From RYN-133 sp963785425 (GTDB lineage Bacteria > Actinomycetota > Actinomycetes > Mycobacteriales > Jatrophihabitantaceae), in assembly GCA_963785425.1 (NCBI GenBank), contig CAWAVG010000002.1, positions 310,001 to 374,000 on the forward strand: DNA of 64,000 bases, in the 5' to 3' direction. Position 1 is the first letter of the stretch; the number at the start of each line of letters is the position of its first letter. Under the pieces are notes generated by a model, which saw nothing but the letters and a program-made list of their open reading frames with translations, searched no databases and was not told the origin of the DNA. A program made the position numbers and the translations under genes. This document shows positions 14,684 through 24,169 of this stretch, piece after piece.

Positions 14684-15547
14684 TCACCAGAAGCGGGCTT
14701 GACCGGGGATCGTCTCGAGATCGCTCAGCACGAGTTCGCGGTCCTCGTCGGCGCTGATGTCCTCGGCCGCTGCCAACGCCTGCTCGGTGAACGCGCGCGC
14801 CTGCTCGGCGTCACCGGCGGCGGCGTGGCCACGGGCAAGCGCTTCGTAGGCGAAGGCGAGATCCCAGTCGGCGATGCCGTTCTCCAAGCAGATGTCGAGA
14901 CAGCGCTGCGCATGGTGCAGGCACGGTTCGGCGCGGCCGAGCACGGCGTAGACGCGGGAGCACTGCCACTCGCCGCGCGCATAGTTCGCCGGTGTCGCCG
15001 ATGTGACGCGTCCCCAGTGGTGCCGCGAGGCGTGCGCCATGTGCAGCATCTCGTCGTCCTCGGCGCGGGTGCGGGTCTCGTTCTCCATCAGCGTCCAGGT
15101 CGCGTTGAACAGGGCCGCGGCAAGGCGTCGTTCGTCGGACACGTCGAGGTCGGTGTCGGGCATGGGGTGCTCCATTCCATCGGTCATGAGATGTCCCAGG
15201 TGATGCAGCTGGCGCCGCGTGCGTGCCAGCCGCGCGTCGAGCCGGCGGCGTTGGGTCTGCAGGACGTCGCCCGAAGCGCTGTCGTCGGCGCCGTCGGTAT
15301 CGGCCTCGTCGCCGTCGCCGATGGCACGGCGTACCTCGTCGAGCGGGACGTCGACAGCGCGCAACGCCGCGATGCGGCGCGCGACGGCGAACTGGCGCGG
15401 GGCGTACCAGCGGAACCCGTCTGCATCGACCGCGTCGGGATGCAGCAGCCCGATCCGGTCGTAGTGCCGCAGCGCCTTGGCGGTCAGGCCGACCCGGCGC
15501 GCGAAGGCACCCACGCTCAGGTGGTCCCGCTCCGGACGCGCCGCCAT
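14684..15547 (-). CDS. MerR-family regulator with helical (TPR-like) C-terminal domain
   Basis: A 287-residue protein from ATG 15547; an upstream in-frame start at 15670 is unlikely. The N-terminal MerR helix-turn-helix reads LSVGAFARRVGLTAKALRHYDRIGLLHP, followed by the wing GFRWYAPRQFAVARRI and a coiled segment rich in Arg and Leu. The C-terminal half (about residues 150-287) has repeated helix pairs (EPCLHHAQRCLDICLENGI, AFAYEALARGHAAAGDAEQA) that look like TPR motifs. It is convergent with the VOC gene and divergent from adnA across 223 bases. Such fusions may sense protein or cell state through the TPR part, but no inducer can be named. Confidence 0.85.
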   Translation of the reverse strand: MAARPERDHLSVGAFARRVGLTAKALRHYDRIGLLHPDAVDADGFRWYAPRQFAVARRIAALRAVDVPLDEVRRAIGDGDEADTDGADDSASGDVLQTQRRRLDARLARTRRQLHHLGHLMTDGMEHPMPDTDLDVSDERRLAAALFNATWTLMENETRTRAEDDEMLHMAHASRHHWGRVTSATPANYARGEWQCSRVYAVLGRAEPCLHHAQRCLDICLENGIADWDLAFAYEALARGHAAAGDAEQARAFTEQALAAAEDISADEDRELVLSDLETIPGQARFW

Positions 15548-15770
15548 GCCGGGGACGCTACGAGATTGTCCCGGGGCAACCGCAAGCCCTGGCGCACGTC
15601 CGTCCGTGAGTGACGGATTTCGAGTTGGGATGAGGATCCGAGCGTCGGGTGACGTCCTGAACGACGTCACTCAACGTTGCCGGGCGTCACTGGACGGGCG
15701 GGCGTCACTCAAGGCGGGCGGCTGCGTGCCGCTCGCCGAAACTGTCGGGCGGGCATGTTCAGATGAACCC

Positions 15771-18700
15771 GTGAGCAGGTACCGGCTGGTCCGCGACGGT
15801 CGTCCCGAGGTGGACGCGCCGGTGCTCGATGCCGCCCAGCGCCGCGTCGTCGACCATGGGGGCGGCCCGCTGCTCGTGCTCGCCGGGCCCGGAACGGGCA
15901 AGACCACGACGTTGGTCGAGACCGCCGTCGCGCGCGTCGAGGCCGGGGTGCCGGTCGAACAGATCCTCATGCTCACCTTCAGCCGGCGTGCGGCCGGCGA
16001 ACTGCGTGACCGCATCACGACGCGGCTCGGGCGCACCGTGCGCGAACCGGTCGCGCGCACCCTGCACTCCTACGCGTTCGGGGTGCTGCGGCTGGCGAAC
16101 CTGGCGCAGGGGCTGCCGGCGCCGCGCCTGCTGTCCGGCCCCGAGCAGGACGTCATCCTGCGCGAGCTGGTGTCCGGGCGTGATCCGCAGTCGTGGCCCG
16201 CCGAGCTGCGTCCGGCGTTGCGCACGAGAGCCTTCGCCGGCGAATTGCGCGACCTGCTGATGCGCGCGGTCGAGCGCGGGCTGGACGGGCCGGCGCTGGC
16301 GCGCCTCGGCCGTAGCCAACGCCGTCCCGACTGGGTCGCCGCGGGCAGGTTCCTGGCCGAGTACCACGACGTCACCTCGCTGGCCCGTCCAGGCGCGTAC
16401 GACCCGGCCGAGCTGATCCGTTCCGCGCTGGGCGCCTTTGCGCAGGACCGAGCACTGCTCGCCGCCGAGCGCGCGCGCCGACGCCACATCCTGGTCGACG
16501 AGTACCAGGACACCGATCCCGCGCAGGCCGAGCTGCTGTCGCTGCTGAGCGACGGCGCCGACGAGGTGATACTCGTCGGCGATCCCGACCAGTCGATCTA
16601 CGCGTTCCGCGGAGCGGACGAGTCGGCGATCCGCGATGTCGACGACCGGTTCGGCCGCGGCGGATCCGTCCCGATCGTCGCGCTCGACATGTCACGGCGC
16701 AGTGGACCGGTGCTGCTCGCCGCCACGCGCCGGGTCGCGGCGCGCCTGCCGGGACGTGCCGAGCAGCGCCGGCTGCGCAGCGCAGCGGCCGACCCGGCAC
16801 CTGGCAGTGTCGAGGTCGGGCTCTTCCGCACCGCGAGCGAAGAGGGCGCCTATCTCGCCGGCGCCCTGCGGGCTGCGCATCTCGACGGCATGCCGTGGTC
16901 ACGCATGGCCGTCCTCGTGCGCTCGACGAACGCGCTGCTCGGGTCGCTGCGCCGCGCGATGATCACGGCAGGGGTGCCGCTCACGGTGCGCGGCGAGGAT
17001 CTCCCGCTGGCCGAGCAGCCCGCGGTCGGCATGCTGCTCGAGATCCTGCAGTGCGTACTCGATCGGGCACGCCTCGACGAGGACGTCGCCGAGCGGTTGC
17101 TGCTCGGCCCGATCGGCGGCGCCGACGTCGTGTACCTGCGCCGGCTGCGTCGGGTGCTGCGCGGGCTCGTCGGTCCGGAAGAGCCGGTGCTGCTCGCACC
17201 AGCCCTGTCCGACGCGGCCGGTGCCGCCGTGCTGCCCGACCACGTGCGTGGTCCGGTCGAGCGCGTCTGCGCCGTGCTCACGGCCGGCAGCGCGGCACGC
17301 GACGGCGCGAACGCCGGTCCGGAAGACGTGCTCTGGGCGGTGTGGCAGGCGTCCGGGCTCGCGCGGCGCTGGCAGGCCGCGAGCAGCGCGGGCGGCCAGA
17401 TCGGTGCCGCCGCCGACAGGGATCTCGACGCCGTCGTCGAACTGTTCGACGCCGCGGCCCGCTACGCCGATCGATTGCCGCGCGCGACGCTCGCCGGGTT
17501 CACCGAACACGTCGCGGCGCAGCAGATCCCCGGCGACACGCTGGCGAGCGGCGCCCGCGAGACCGAGGCGGTGACGATCCTGACGGCGCACGCGGCGAAG
17601 GGTCTCGAGTGGGACCTGGTGTGCATCGCGCACGCGCAGGAGGGCAGCTGGCCCGACCTGCGGCGCCGCGGCTCGCTGCTCGGCTCCGAGCGGCTGGTCG
17701 ACCTCGTCGCGGGGCGCGACAGCTCGCTCGCGCTCTCCGGGCCGCAGCTCGCCGAGGAGCGCAGGTTGTTCTACGTCGCGGCGACCCGCGCCCGCGAACG
17801 TCTCGTGGTCACCGCGGTGTCCGGCGACGAGGAACAACCGTCGCGGTTCCTCGACGAACTCGATCCCGTCGACGGCGAGCGCCCGCTGACCCACCCGAGG
17901 CGGGGCACCCATCTCGGTGCGCTCGTCGCGGAACTGCGTGCCGTCGTCTGCGACCCGGCGGCCGACCCGATCGACCGAGACGCGGCCGCCGGTGAGCTGT
18001 CGCGGCTGGCCCAGGCCGGCGTGCGCGGTGCCGATCCCGAGGAATGGTGGGGGCTGGCACCGCTGTCCGACGACGGTCCGGTCGCCGATCCCGATCGACC
18101 GGTCGCGGTCAGCCCGTCGCGCATCGAGTCGTTCCTTCGCTGCGAGCTGCGCACGGTGCTCCAGGACCTCGGCGCGCGCGACGGTGACTCGATCTCGCAA
18201 TCGCTCGGCAACCTCGTCCACGAGATCGCGGCGACCGCGCCGCCCGACGCCACGCAGGACGAGCTCGAAGCCCGGCTCGACGAACAGTGGCATGCGCTGG
18301 ACTTCGGTCCGCACTGGCACGCCAGCAACGAGCGGCACCGCGCCAGCCGGATCCTGTCGGCCCTGTTGGCCTGGCTGAACGCGAGCCGGCGCGAACTCGA
18401 TCTCGTGGCGATCGAGGAAGGGTTCTCCGCCGTCGTGGGCGATGCGAAGATCGCCGGACGGGTCGACCGACTCGAACGCGACGCCGAAGGCCGTCTGGTC
18501 GTCGTCGACCTCAAGACCGGCAAGACGAAGGTCAAGGCCGACGACCTGCCGACCAATCCGCAGCTCGGGGCCTATCAGCTGGCGGTCGAGGCGGGCGCGT
18601 TCGGCGAGGGCGAGCGCACCGGCGGTGCCCGGCTCGTCCAGCTCGCCGCGCCCGGACGTGATCCCGAACAGCAACAGGCGCCGCTCACCGAGATGGACGA

Positions 18701-18848
18701 CTCCGGCTGGATCGACACGGCTGTCGCCTACGTCGCTGCGCGGCACCGCGGCAGCGAGTTCACCGCGCAGGCCAACAGCTACTGCGGAAACTGCGACCTG
18801 CGCACGTGCTGCCCGCTGTTCCCCGAAGGCCGGCAGGTGACCAGTTGA
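15771..18848 (+). CDS. adnA: AdnA: UvrD-like motor/nuclease subunit of the AdnAB end-resection machine
   Basis: A 1025-residue protein from GTG 15771 (MSRYRLVRDG). It has an SF1A helicase core: Walker A GPGTGKT (about residue 42), DEYQDTDPAQ (motif II), GDPDQSIYAFRGA (motif III) and VAATRARERL (motif VI). The C-terminal RecB-like nuclease has GRVDRLERD and VVVDLKTGK (about residues 900-920), followed by QLGAYQLAVE. At the very end CGNCDLRTCC with an upstream Cys (SFLRCELR) is consistent with an iron-sulfur staple like that of AddB. AdnA pairs with AdnB to unwind and resect double-strand breaks in actinobacteria, replacing RecBCD. The gene overlaps adnB by four bases, so they are surely coupled. 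Confidence 0.93.
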   Translation: MSRYRLVRDGRPEVDAPVLDAAQRRVVDHGGGPLLVLAGPGTGKTTTLVETAVARVEAGVPVEQILMLTFSRRAAGELRDRITTRLGRTVREPVARTLHSYAFGVLRLANLAQGLPAPRLLSGPEQDVILRELVSGRDPQSWPAELRPALRTRAFAGELRDLLMRAVERGLDGPALARLGRSQRRPDWVAAGRFLAEYHDVTSLARPGAYDPAELIRSALGAFAQDRALLAAERARRRHILVDEYQDTDPAQAELLSLLSDGADEVILVGDPDQSIYAFRGADESAIRDVDDRFGRGGSVPIVALDMSRRSGPVLLAATRRVAARLPGRAEQRRLRSAAADPAPGSVEVGLFRTASEEGAYLAGALRAAHLDGMPWSRMAVLVRSTNALLGSLRRAMITAGVPLTVRGEDLPLAEQPAVGMLLEILQCVLDRARLDEDVAERLLLGPIGGADVVYLRRLRRVLRGLVGPEEPVLLAPALSDAAGAAVLPDHVRGPVERVCAVLTAGSAARDGANAGPEDVLWAVWQASGLARRWQAASSAGGQIGAAADRDLDAVVELFDAAARYADRLPRATLAGFTEHVAAQQIPGDTLASGARETEAVTILTAHAAKGLEWDLVCIAHAQEGSWPDLRRRGSLLGSERLVDLVAGRDSSLALSGPQLAEERRLFYVAATRARERLVVTAVSGDEEQPSRFLDELDPVDGERPLTHPRRGTHLGALVAELRAVVCDPAADPIDRDAAAGELSRLAQAGVRGADPEEWWGLAPLSDDGPVADPDRPVAVSPSRIESFLRCELRTVLQDLGARDGDSISQSLGNLVHEIAATAPPDATQDELEARLDEQWHALDFGPHWHASNERHRASRILSALLAWLNASRRELDLVAIEEGFSAVVGDAKIAGRVDRLERDAEGRLVVVDLKTGKTKVKADDLPTNPQLGAYQLAVEAGAFGEGERTGGARLVQLAAPGRDPEQQQAPLTEMDDSGWIDTAVAYVAARHRGSEFTAQANSYCGNCDLRTCCPLFPEGRQVTS

Positions 18849-21800
18849 ATCCACCGAACTCGGCGGGCACGATCTCGGCGATCGAGTTGGCGCGACTGCT
18901 CGGCCTGCATGAGCCGACAGCCGAACAGGCCGCGGTGATCGAGGCGCCCCTGGCCCCCTGCGCCGTCATCGCAGGGGCAGGCTCCGGCAAGACCGAGACC
19001 ATGGCCGCCCGTGTCGTGTGGCTGGTCGCCAACCGGTGGGTGCGTCCGGACGAGGTGCTCGGGCTCACGTTCACCCGCAAGGCCGCAGCCGAACTGGGCA
19101 AGCGCATCCGGCGCCGGCTCGCGCAGTGGCGCTCGGTGGTCGAGCGAGATCGCCCCGACGAACAGGCCCACCTCGCCGACCTGCTCGCCGGCGAACCGAC
19201 CGTGCTCACCTACGCCGCCTACGCCGGGCGGCTGGTCGGCGAGCACGCGCTGCGGCTCGGTGCCGAACCCGACGCGCGGCTGATCTCGCCGGCGCTGTGC
19301 TGGCAGCTGGCCGACGAGGTGTCGCGTCGCTATCCGGGCGAACTTCCGCACGACATCGGCGCGCCGTCGTCGGTCGCGCATTACGTGCTGGCGATGAGCG
19401 CGCAGTTCGCCGATCACCTCGTCGACGTCGATGACGTCGACGCCTGGTGCGCGCGCACGCTCGACTGGTTCGACGCGCTGCCGCTCGGCCACAACATCCG
19501 CGCCGAGTACCCGGGCGACACCAAGGCCTTCATCGACTCGACCCGGCACCGCCGCGAGCTGCTGCCGCTCGTGCGCGCGTTCGCCGCGGCGAGACAGGCG
19601 CTTCCCGCCGTCGACTTCGCCGATCAGATGACGTTGGCCGCGCGCCTGGCTCGGCTGCCCGACGTGAGCGCCGTCGAACGCGGCCGGTTCGCCGCCGTGC
19701 TGCTGGACGAGTACCAGGACACTGGTCACGCTCAGGTCGAGACATTGCGGGGCCTGTTCGGCGTGGGCCATCCGGTCACCGCCGTCGGCGACCCGTTCCA
19801 GTCGATCTACGGGTGGCGGGGTGCGAGCGCCGGCAACATCGGGCGCTTCGCCACCACGTTCCCGCAGACCGACGGCACGCCCGCCGAGGTGTTCCCGCTC
19901 GCGACGAGCTTCCGCAACGATCGCGCCGTCCTCGACGCCGCGAACACCATCGCGGGGCCGCTGCGAACGGGGATCCTGGCCGCCGGCACCGTCGAGCTGC
20001 GCGCGGGGCCCGCGGCCGCGGCGGGCACGATCCGGGTAGCCCGCACCCATACCGTCGAGGACGAGGCGCGCTGGGTCGCCTCGCGGTTGCGCGCCGCCTG
20101 GGACGAGCTGCCGCTTGGCGATCGCACCGCTGCCGTGCTCGTGCGGCGCCGTTCGCAGATCCCGTTGCTGTCCGAGGCGCTGCTCGCCGAGGAGCTGCCC
20201 GTCGAGGTCGTCGGGCTCGGCGGGCTGCTCACCACGGCTGAGGTCGTCGATGTCGTGGCCACGCTGCGGGTGCTGGTGCGCCACGACACCGGCACCTCAC
20301 TCGCGCGTCTGCTCACCGGCGCCCGCTGGCGCATCGGCCCGCGCGATCTCGCCGCGCTGCGCGGCAGGGCGCATGAGCTGGCGCGGCCGCCGGCCGATCC
20401 CGGCGACGTGCCCGCCGCAAGCGCCGAGGCGCTCAGCCTGATCGAGGCGCTCGACGACCTCGGTGACGCCGCTGCCTACTCGCCGGCCGGGTACCGGCGG
20501 CTGGTGCAACTGTCCGAGGAACTGCGCCGCCTGCGCCGTCGCACCACCGCACCGTTGCCCGAACTCGTCGCCGATGTCGAACGCACGATGGGCATCGACA
20601 TCGAGGTCGCCGCGCGGCCGCACCGCGCGGCCACCGGACGCGCGCACCTCGACCGCTTCCTCGACGTGGCCGCCGATTTCGCCGCCGACGCCGACGATGC
20701 GACCCTCACGGCATTCCTGGCCTTCCTCGAAGCGGCCGAGGACGAGGAGAACGGCCTCGAAGCCGGCGAGATCGTCGTCGACGCCGAGCGCGTCCAGGTG
20801 CTGACGGTGCACGGCGCGAAAGGACTCGAGTGGGATCTCGTCGCCGTCCCCGGGCTGGTGAACGACGTGTTCCCCGCCAAGGCAAAGGCGATCAACTGGA
20901 CGCGCACCCGCCAGGAGCTGCCCGGCCCGCTGCGCGGCGACGACGTCGACCTGCCCCAGTTGCACCTCGCGGACGCCACCGATCGCAAGCAGGTGCGCGA
21001 CCGGCTCGGACGCCACCACGGCGAGCTGGTCGACCGCTACGCCGAGGAGGAACGCCGACTCGCGTATGTCGCGATGACCCGGGCCCGGTCGGTGCTGTTC
21101 GCGTCGGGCTATCTGTGGGACACCACGGCCAACCCGCGAGTCGTGTCGCCGTTCCTGACCGAGATCCTGCCGCACGCCGCTCAGCCCGACGAGTGGGCCG
21201 AACCGGAGCCGGACGAGACGAACCCGATCACCGCGCAGGCCCGGGCGAGCACGTGGCCGCTCGACCCGCTCGGGCCCTACCCGGGCGATCGCGGCACCGG
21301 CCGCCGTGGCGACGTCGAGGCGGGCGCCGCGCTCGTCCGCGCTGCTGCCGAGGTGCTGCCGATCGGCCTCGGCGAGCGCGCCGAGCAGTGGCGCGCGGAC
21401 GTCGATCGGCTGCTCGCGGAGCGCGCCCGCCTCGCGCGGGCGGCGACGATCGAGGTCGAGCTGCCCAGGCACCTGTCGGTCTCGCAACTGGTCGAGCTCG
21501 ACCGCGACCCCGACGACCTCGCCCGCACGATCCGCCGTCCGGTGCCGCACCGGCCGGCCCGGTCGGCCCGGCGGGGCACCGAGTTCCACCGCTGGCTCGA
21601 GCAGCGCTGGCAGGCACAGACGCTGCTCGACGTCGACGAGTTGCCCGGCGCGGCCGACGACACTGCAGCCGATACCGACTTCGACGCCCTGCGCGAGGCG
21701 TTCCTCGCCTCGCCGTGGGCCGGTCGCACCCCGACCGAGGTCGAGGTCCCGTTCGAGATGGCGATGCCGGGCGGGCGCGTCGTGCGCGGCCGTATGGACG

Positions 21801-22066
21801 CGGTGTTCGGCAGTGCTGCCGAGGGTTGGTTCGTCGTCGACTGGAAGACCGGACGCCGGCCGACCGGCCCGGAAGCCGAGTCGGCGGCGGTGCAGCTCGG
21901 CGCCTACCGGCTCGCCTGGGCACGGTTGTGCGGCCTGCCCGAGTCGCAGGTACACCGTGTCCGGGCCGCGTTCCACTACGTGCGCAGCAACGAGACCGTC
22001 GAGCCGGCGGCGCTGCTCGACGTGGACGGGCTGCGCCAGTTGCTCATATCCGGGAATGCCGCGTAA
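18845..22066 (+). CDS. adnB: AdnB: lead motor/nuclease subunit of AdnAB
   Basis: A 1073-residue protein. TTG 18845 overlaps the adnA stop (TTGA) and gives MNPPNSAGTISAIELARLLG, a normal N-terminus. Helicase motifs: Walker A GAGSGKT (about residue 45), LDEYQDTGHAQ, GDPFQSIYGWRGAS, HGAKGLEWDLV and YVAMTRARSVLF. The C-terminal RecB-type nuclease has GRMDAVFG, VVDWKTGRR and QLGAYRLAWA (about residues 980-1020). In mycobacteria AdnB supplies the main ATP-driven translocation and both nucleases cut, one on each strand. The position after adnA and the C-terminal nuclease distinguish it from UvrD1/PcrA. Nothing unusual was seen. Confidence 0.93.
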   Translation: MNPPNSAGTISAIELARLLGLHEPTAEQAAVIEAPLAPCAVIAGAGSGKTETMAARVVWLVANRWVRPDEVLGLTFTRKAAAELGKRIRRRLAQWRSVVERDRPDEQAHLADLLAGEPTVLTYAAYAGRLVGEHALRLGAEPDARLISPALCWQLADEVSRRYPGELPHDIGAPSSVAHYVLAMSAQFADHLVDVDDVDAWCARTLDWFDALPLGHNIRAEYPGDTKAFIDSTRHRRELLPLVRAFAAARQALPAVDFADQMTLAARLARLPDVSAVERGRFAAVLLDEYQDTGHAQVETLRGLFGVGHPVTAVGDPFQSIYGWRGASAGNIGRFATTFPQTDGTPAEVFPLATSFRNDRAVLDAANTIAGPLRTGILAAGTVELRAGPAAAAGTIRVARTHTVEDEARWVASRLRAAWDELPLGDRTAAVLVRRRSQIPLLSEALLAEELPVEVVGLGGLLTTAEVVDVVATLRVLVRHDTGTSLARLLTGARWRIGPRDLAALRGRAHELARPPADPGDVPAASAEALSLIEALDDLGDAAAYSPAGYRRLVQLSEELRRLRRRTTAPLPELVADVERTMGIDIEVAARPHRAATGRAHLDRFLDVAADFAADADDATLTAFLAFLEAAEDEENGLEAGEIVVDAERVQVLTVHGAKGLEWDLVAVPGLVNDVFPAKAKAINWTRTRQELPGPLRGDDVDLPQLHLADATDRKQVRDRLGRHHGELVDRYAEEERRLAYVAMTRARSVLFASGYLWDTTANPRVVSPFLTEILPHAAQPDEWAEPEPDETNPITAQARASTWPLDPLGPYPGDRGTGRRGDVEAGAALVRAAAEVLPIGLGERAEQWRADVDRLLAERARLARAATIEVELPRHLSVSQLVELDRDPDDLARTIRRPVPHRPARSARRGTEFHRWLEQRWQAQTLLDVDELPGAADDTAADTDFDALREAFLASPWAGRTPTEVEVPFEMAMPGGRVVRGRMDAVFGSAAEGWFVVDWKTGRRPTGPEAESAAVQLGAYRLAWARLCGLPESQVHRVRAAFHYVRSNETVEPAALLDVDGLRQLLISGNAA

Positions 22067-22081
22067 CCCCACCCGGGTTGC

Positions 22082-22459
22082 ATGGGCATGACACGTCCAC
22101 ACTTCGAGCCCAGCCCGGACCACCCGATCACGGTTACTCCGACCGGCAAGCGGGTCAGCGTCAAGGTCGCCGGCCGCACGGTCGCCGACACGACGAATGC
22201 CCTGACCCTGCAGGAGGCGAGCTACCCCGCGGTGCAGTACATCCCGCTCGCCGACGTCGATCCCGCGCTGCTGGCCAGGACCGAGACCCAGACCTACTGC
22301 CCGTACAAGGGCGACGCGTCGTACTACACGCTCAAGACCGGCGACGGCGACCTGGCCGACGTGATCTGGACCTACGAGCAGCCCTATCCGGCGGTTGCCG
22401 AGATCAAGGACCACGCGGCGTTCTACGCGGACCGCGTCGAGATCGAGATCGGCGCGTAG
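22082..22459 (+). CDS. DUF427 domain protein
   Basis: A 125-residue protein of the DUF427 family, started at ATG 22082 (ATG 22088 is also possible). Diagnostic features are VKVAGRTVADT, the central ALTLQEASYPAVQYIPLADV, the conserved TYCPYKGDASYYTL and the end AEIKDHAAFYADRVEI. The family forms a small beta-rich fold; I know of no settled reaction for it. It lies 15 bases after adnB and could be read through from it, though it is not known to act with AdnAB. It is convergent with the cupin gene, 24 bases away. Confidence 0.85.
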   Translation: MGMTRPHFEPSPDHPITVTPTGKRVSVKVAGRTVADTTNALTLQEASYPAVQYIPLADVDPALLARTETQTYCPYKGDASYYTLKTGDGDLADVIWTYEQPYPAVAEIKDHAAFYADRVEIEIGA

Positions 22460-22483
22460 CCCGCGCCGTCCGCGTGCGGCTCG

Positions 22484-22993
22484 CTACACCCAGAAGGTGT
22501 CGTGGGCCCGCATGAATTCGGCCCACTCGTCCTCGGACGGTCGCCGGCCCGTGCGGCCCACCTCTTGCAGGCCCTCGAAGTACCGCTCGCGCGGCGCTCC
22601 GGGTGCGAACAGGATGAGCATCGACGCCGGCTCGCCGGACTCGTTGCGGAATCCGTGAATGCCACCCTCGGGGACGTAGAGGAAATCGCCGGGCCTGGCG
22701 TCGATCCACGTCGAGCCGTCGTAGAGGTTCACCGTCCCCGAAAGCACGAAGAACGATTCCGACAGAGACTTGTGGAAGTGCGGGGCGGGACCCGACGGCT
22801 TCGGTCCCATCGCCCAGCGGTAGAGCCCGTAGTCGCCGTTCGTAGTGGTGCCCACGGCCAGGTAGTCGCAGGCACCGTTCGGGTTCTCGAGATCGTGCGG
22901 CGCGTCGGACGGACGCAGCCGTGCGCTCACCTCGCCGGCGGCGCCGCGGTAGCGCTCCGGCGGGTACGGGTGGTCAGGTGGGAAGAACGACAT
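22484..22993 (-). CDS. cupin-domain protein
   Basis: A 169-residue protein with one cupin barrel. The first cupin motif is degenerate but recognisable in APHFHKSLSESFFVLSGTVNLYDG, with two His and a Glu as likely metal ligands; the second is GDFLYVPEGGIHGFRN, giving a third His. Such small cupins act as metal-dependent dioxygenases, isomerases or sugar/acid-binding modules; no substrate can be assigned. The start is ATG 22993. It is the downstream neighbour of the frameshifted FAD oxidase on the same strand, 12 bases away, so both may be one operon. Confidence 0.82.
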   Translation of the reverse strand: MSFFPPDHPYPPERYRGAAGEVSARLRPSDAPHDLENPNGACDYLAVGTTTNGDYGLYRWAMGPKPSGPAPHFHKSLSESFFVLSGTVNLYDGSTWIDARPGDFLYVPEGGIHGFRNESGEPASMLILFAPGAPRERYFEGLQEVGRTGRRPSEDEWAEFMRAHDTFWV

Positions 22994-23005
22994 TACGGAT
23001 CAGTA

Positions 23006-24132
23006 TCACAACGACACCGAACCGACACGTCCCGAGCGGTGCTCGGCGAGCCGGAACCGGTCGGGCACCTCGCCGGTGCCCTGCACCAGGTCGGCGACCA
23101 GCTCACCGATCAACGGCGCGAACTTGGCGCCGTGTCCGGAACACGGCGAGCACACGACCACCGGCCCGCTCCGGTCGAGGATGAAGTCCTCCGACGGCGT
23201 CTCGGTGTAGAGGCACGTCGCCTCCGCCCGCGGCTCCGGTACGAGCCCCGGTAGCCAGCGCTCGACGTACTCGATCGCCCACCGGCGCGCCTGCGGGTTG
23301 ACGACACCGGTGCGGGTCTCGGCGGTGGTGTCGACTCCGCCGTCGTGCTGGCCGAGCTTGCGGTCGTCGTGCGCGCCGCCGTCGCGACCGCCGGCCAGGT
23401 GGTACACCGCGGACGTCGCAGGCTCGTGGATCGTCGACGGCCACGGCTGCTGCGTCGGGTCGCGGCGCGGGAAGTGGAAGATCTGTTGCTGCGTCACGCG
23501 TAACGGCGGCAGCTCGACTACGGACGAGAGCAACGGCGCCACCCATGCGCCCGCGGCGACGATCACGGTCTCGGCCCGCAGCGTGCTGCCGTCGGCCAGC
23601 AAGACGGTGCCGTCGGGCGACACCGACACTGCCGCAGTCTCGTAGCGCACGTCCGCGCCGGACAGCGCGACCATTGCCGACACCGCGAGCGCGGCATCCA
23701 TCGTCCCGGCCTGCTCGTGGAACACGACATCGCCTTCGAAGCGCATGCCCGGCCAACGCTGCTCGGCCTCGCCGCCGGGCAACACCTCGTGCGGCACGCC
23801 GGCGGCGACGAGATGCGCCGCGACCGTGTCGATGTTGCGCCGCGGACCGAAGTCGAGGCCGCCGTACAGGCGCAGGATCTGCTGGCCCGACTGCTGTTCG
23901 ACCTCGCGCCACAGCTCGAACGCCCGTCCGGTCAGCCCGGTGTAGAGCCCGTCGCCGTAGGCCCGGCGGACGATGCGCGCGGAGCCGTGCGACGACCCCG
24001 AGGCATGACCGGGTGCGAACTGCTCGAGCAGCACGACCGATCGTCCGCGTCGCGACAACGCCCAGGCTGTCGCGGCGCCTGCGAGACCGGCTCCACGACC
24101 ACGACATCGGCGTCGGCGAAATCGGTGTCCAC
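23006..24132 (-). pseudogene. FAD-dependent amine oxidase (N-methyltryptophan/monomeric sarcosine oxidase family), frameshifted near the start
   Basis: From 24093 to 23006 the frame encodes AGLAGAATAWALSRRGRS, FAPGHASGSSHGSARIVRR and a C-terminal CSPCSGHGAKFAPLIGELVADL, all typical of the MTOX/SoxA flavoenzymes. The start (GTG 24132, MDTDFADADVVVV) is in another frame, and the switch falls inside the FAD-binding GxGxxG motif, where one G seems to be missing at 24091-24094. Adding it gives a normal 375-residue oxidase. Read as printed the protein loses its FAD motif. The Cys in CSPCSGHGAKF may be the covalent flavin site. There is no other decay, so consensus error is likely. It would oxidise a secondary amine to imine plus H2O2. 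Confidence 0.82.
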
Positions 24133-24169
24133 AGCGTCGACATCATCGCCGCGGCTATCGTCGCCAGTC

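Noticed and set aside
20297..22414. 705-residue minus-strand ORF opposite adnB
   Set aside because: Low-complexity Val/Arg/Asp-rich sequence without motifs; adnB on the plus strand has all helicase and nuclease motifs.
23103..24146. 347-residue minus-strand ORF starting MMSTLW
   Set aside because: This frame is a mixture of shadow and out-of-frame sequence over the FAD oxidase; its Arg/Ala-rich composition is not protein-like.
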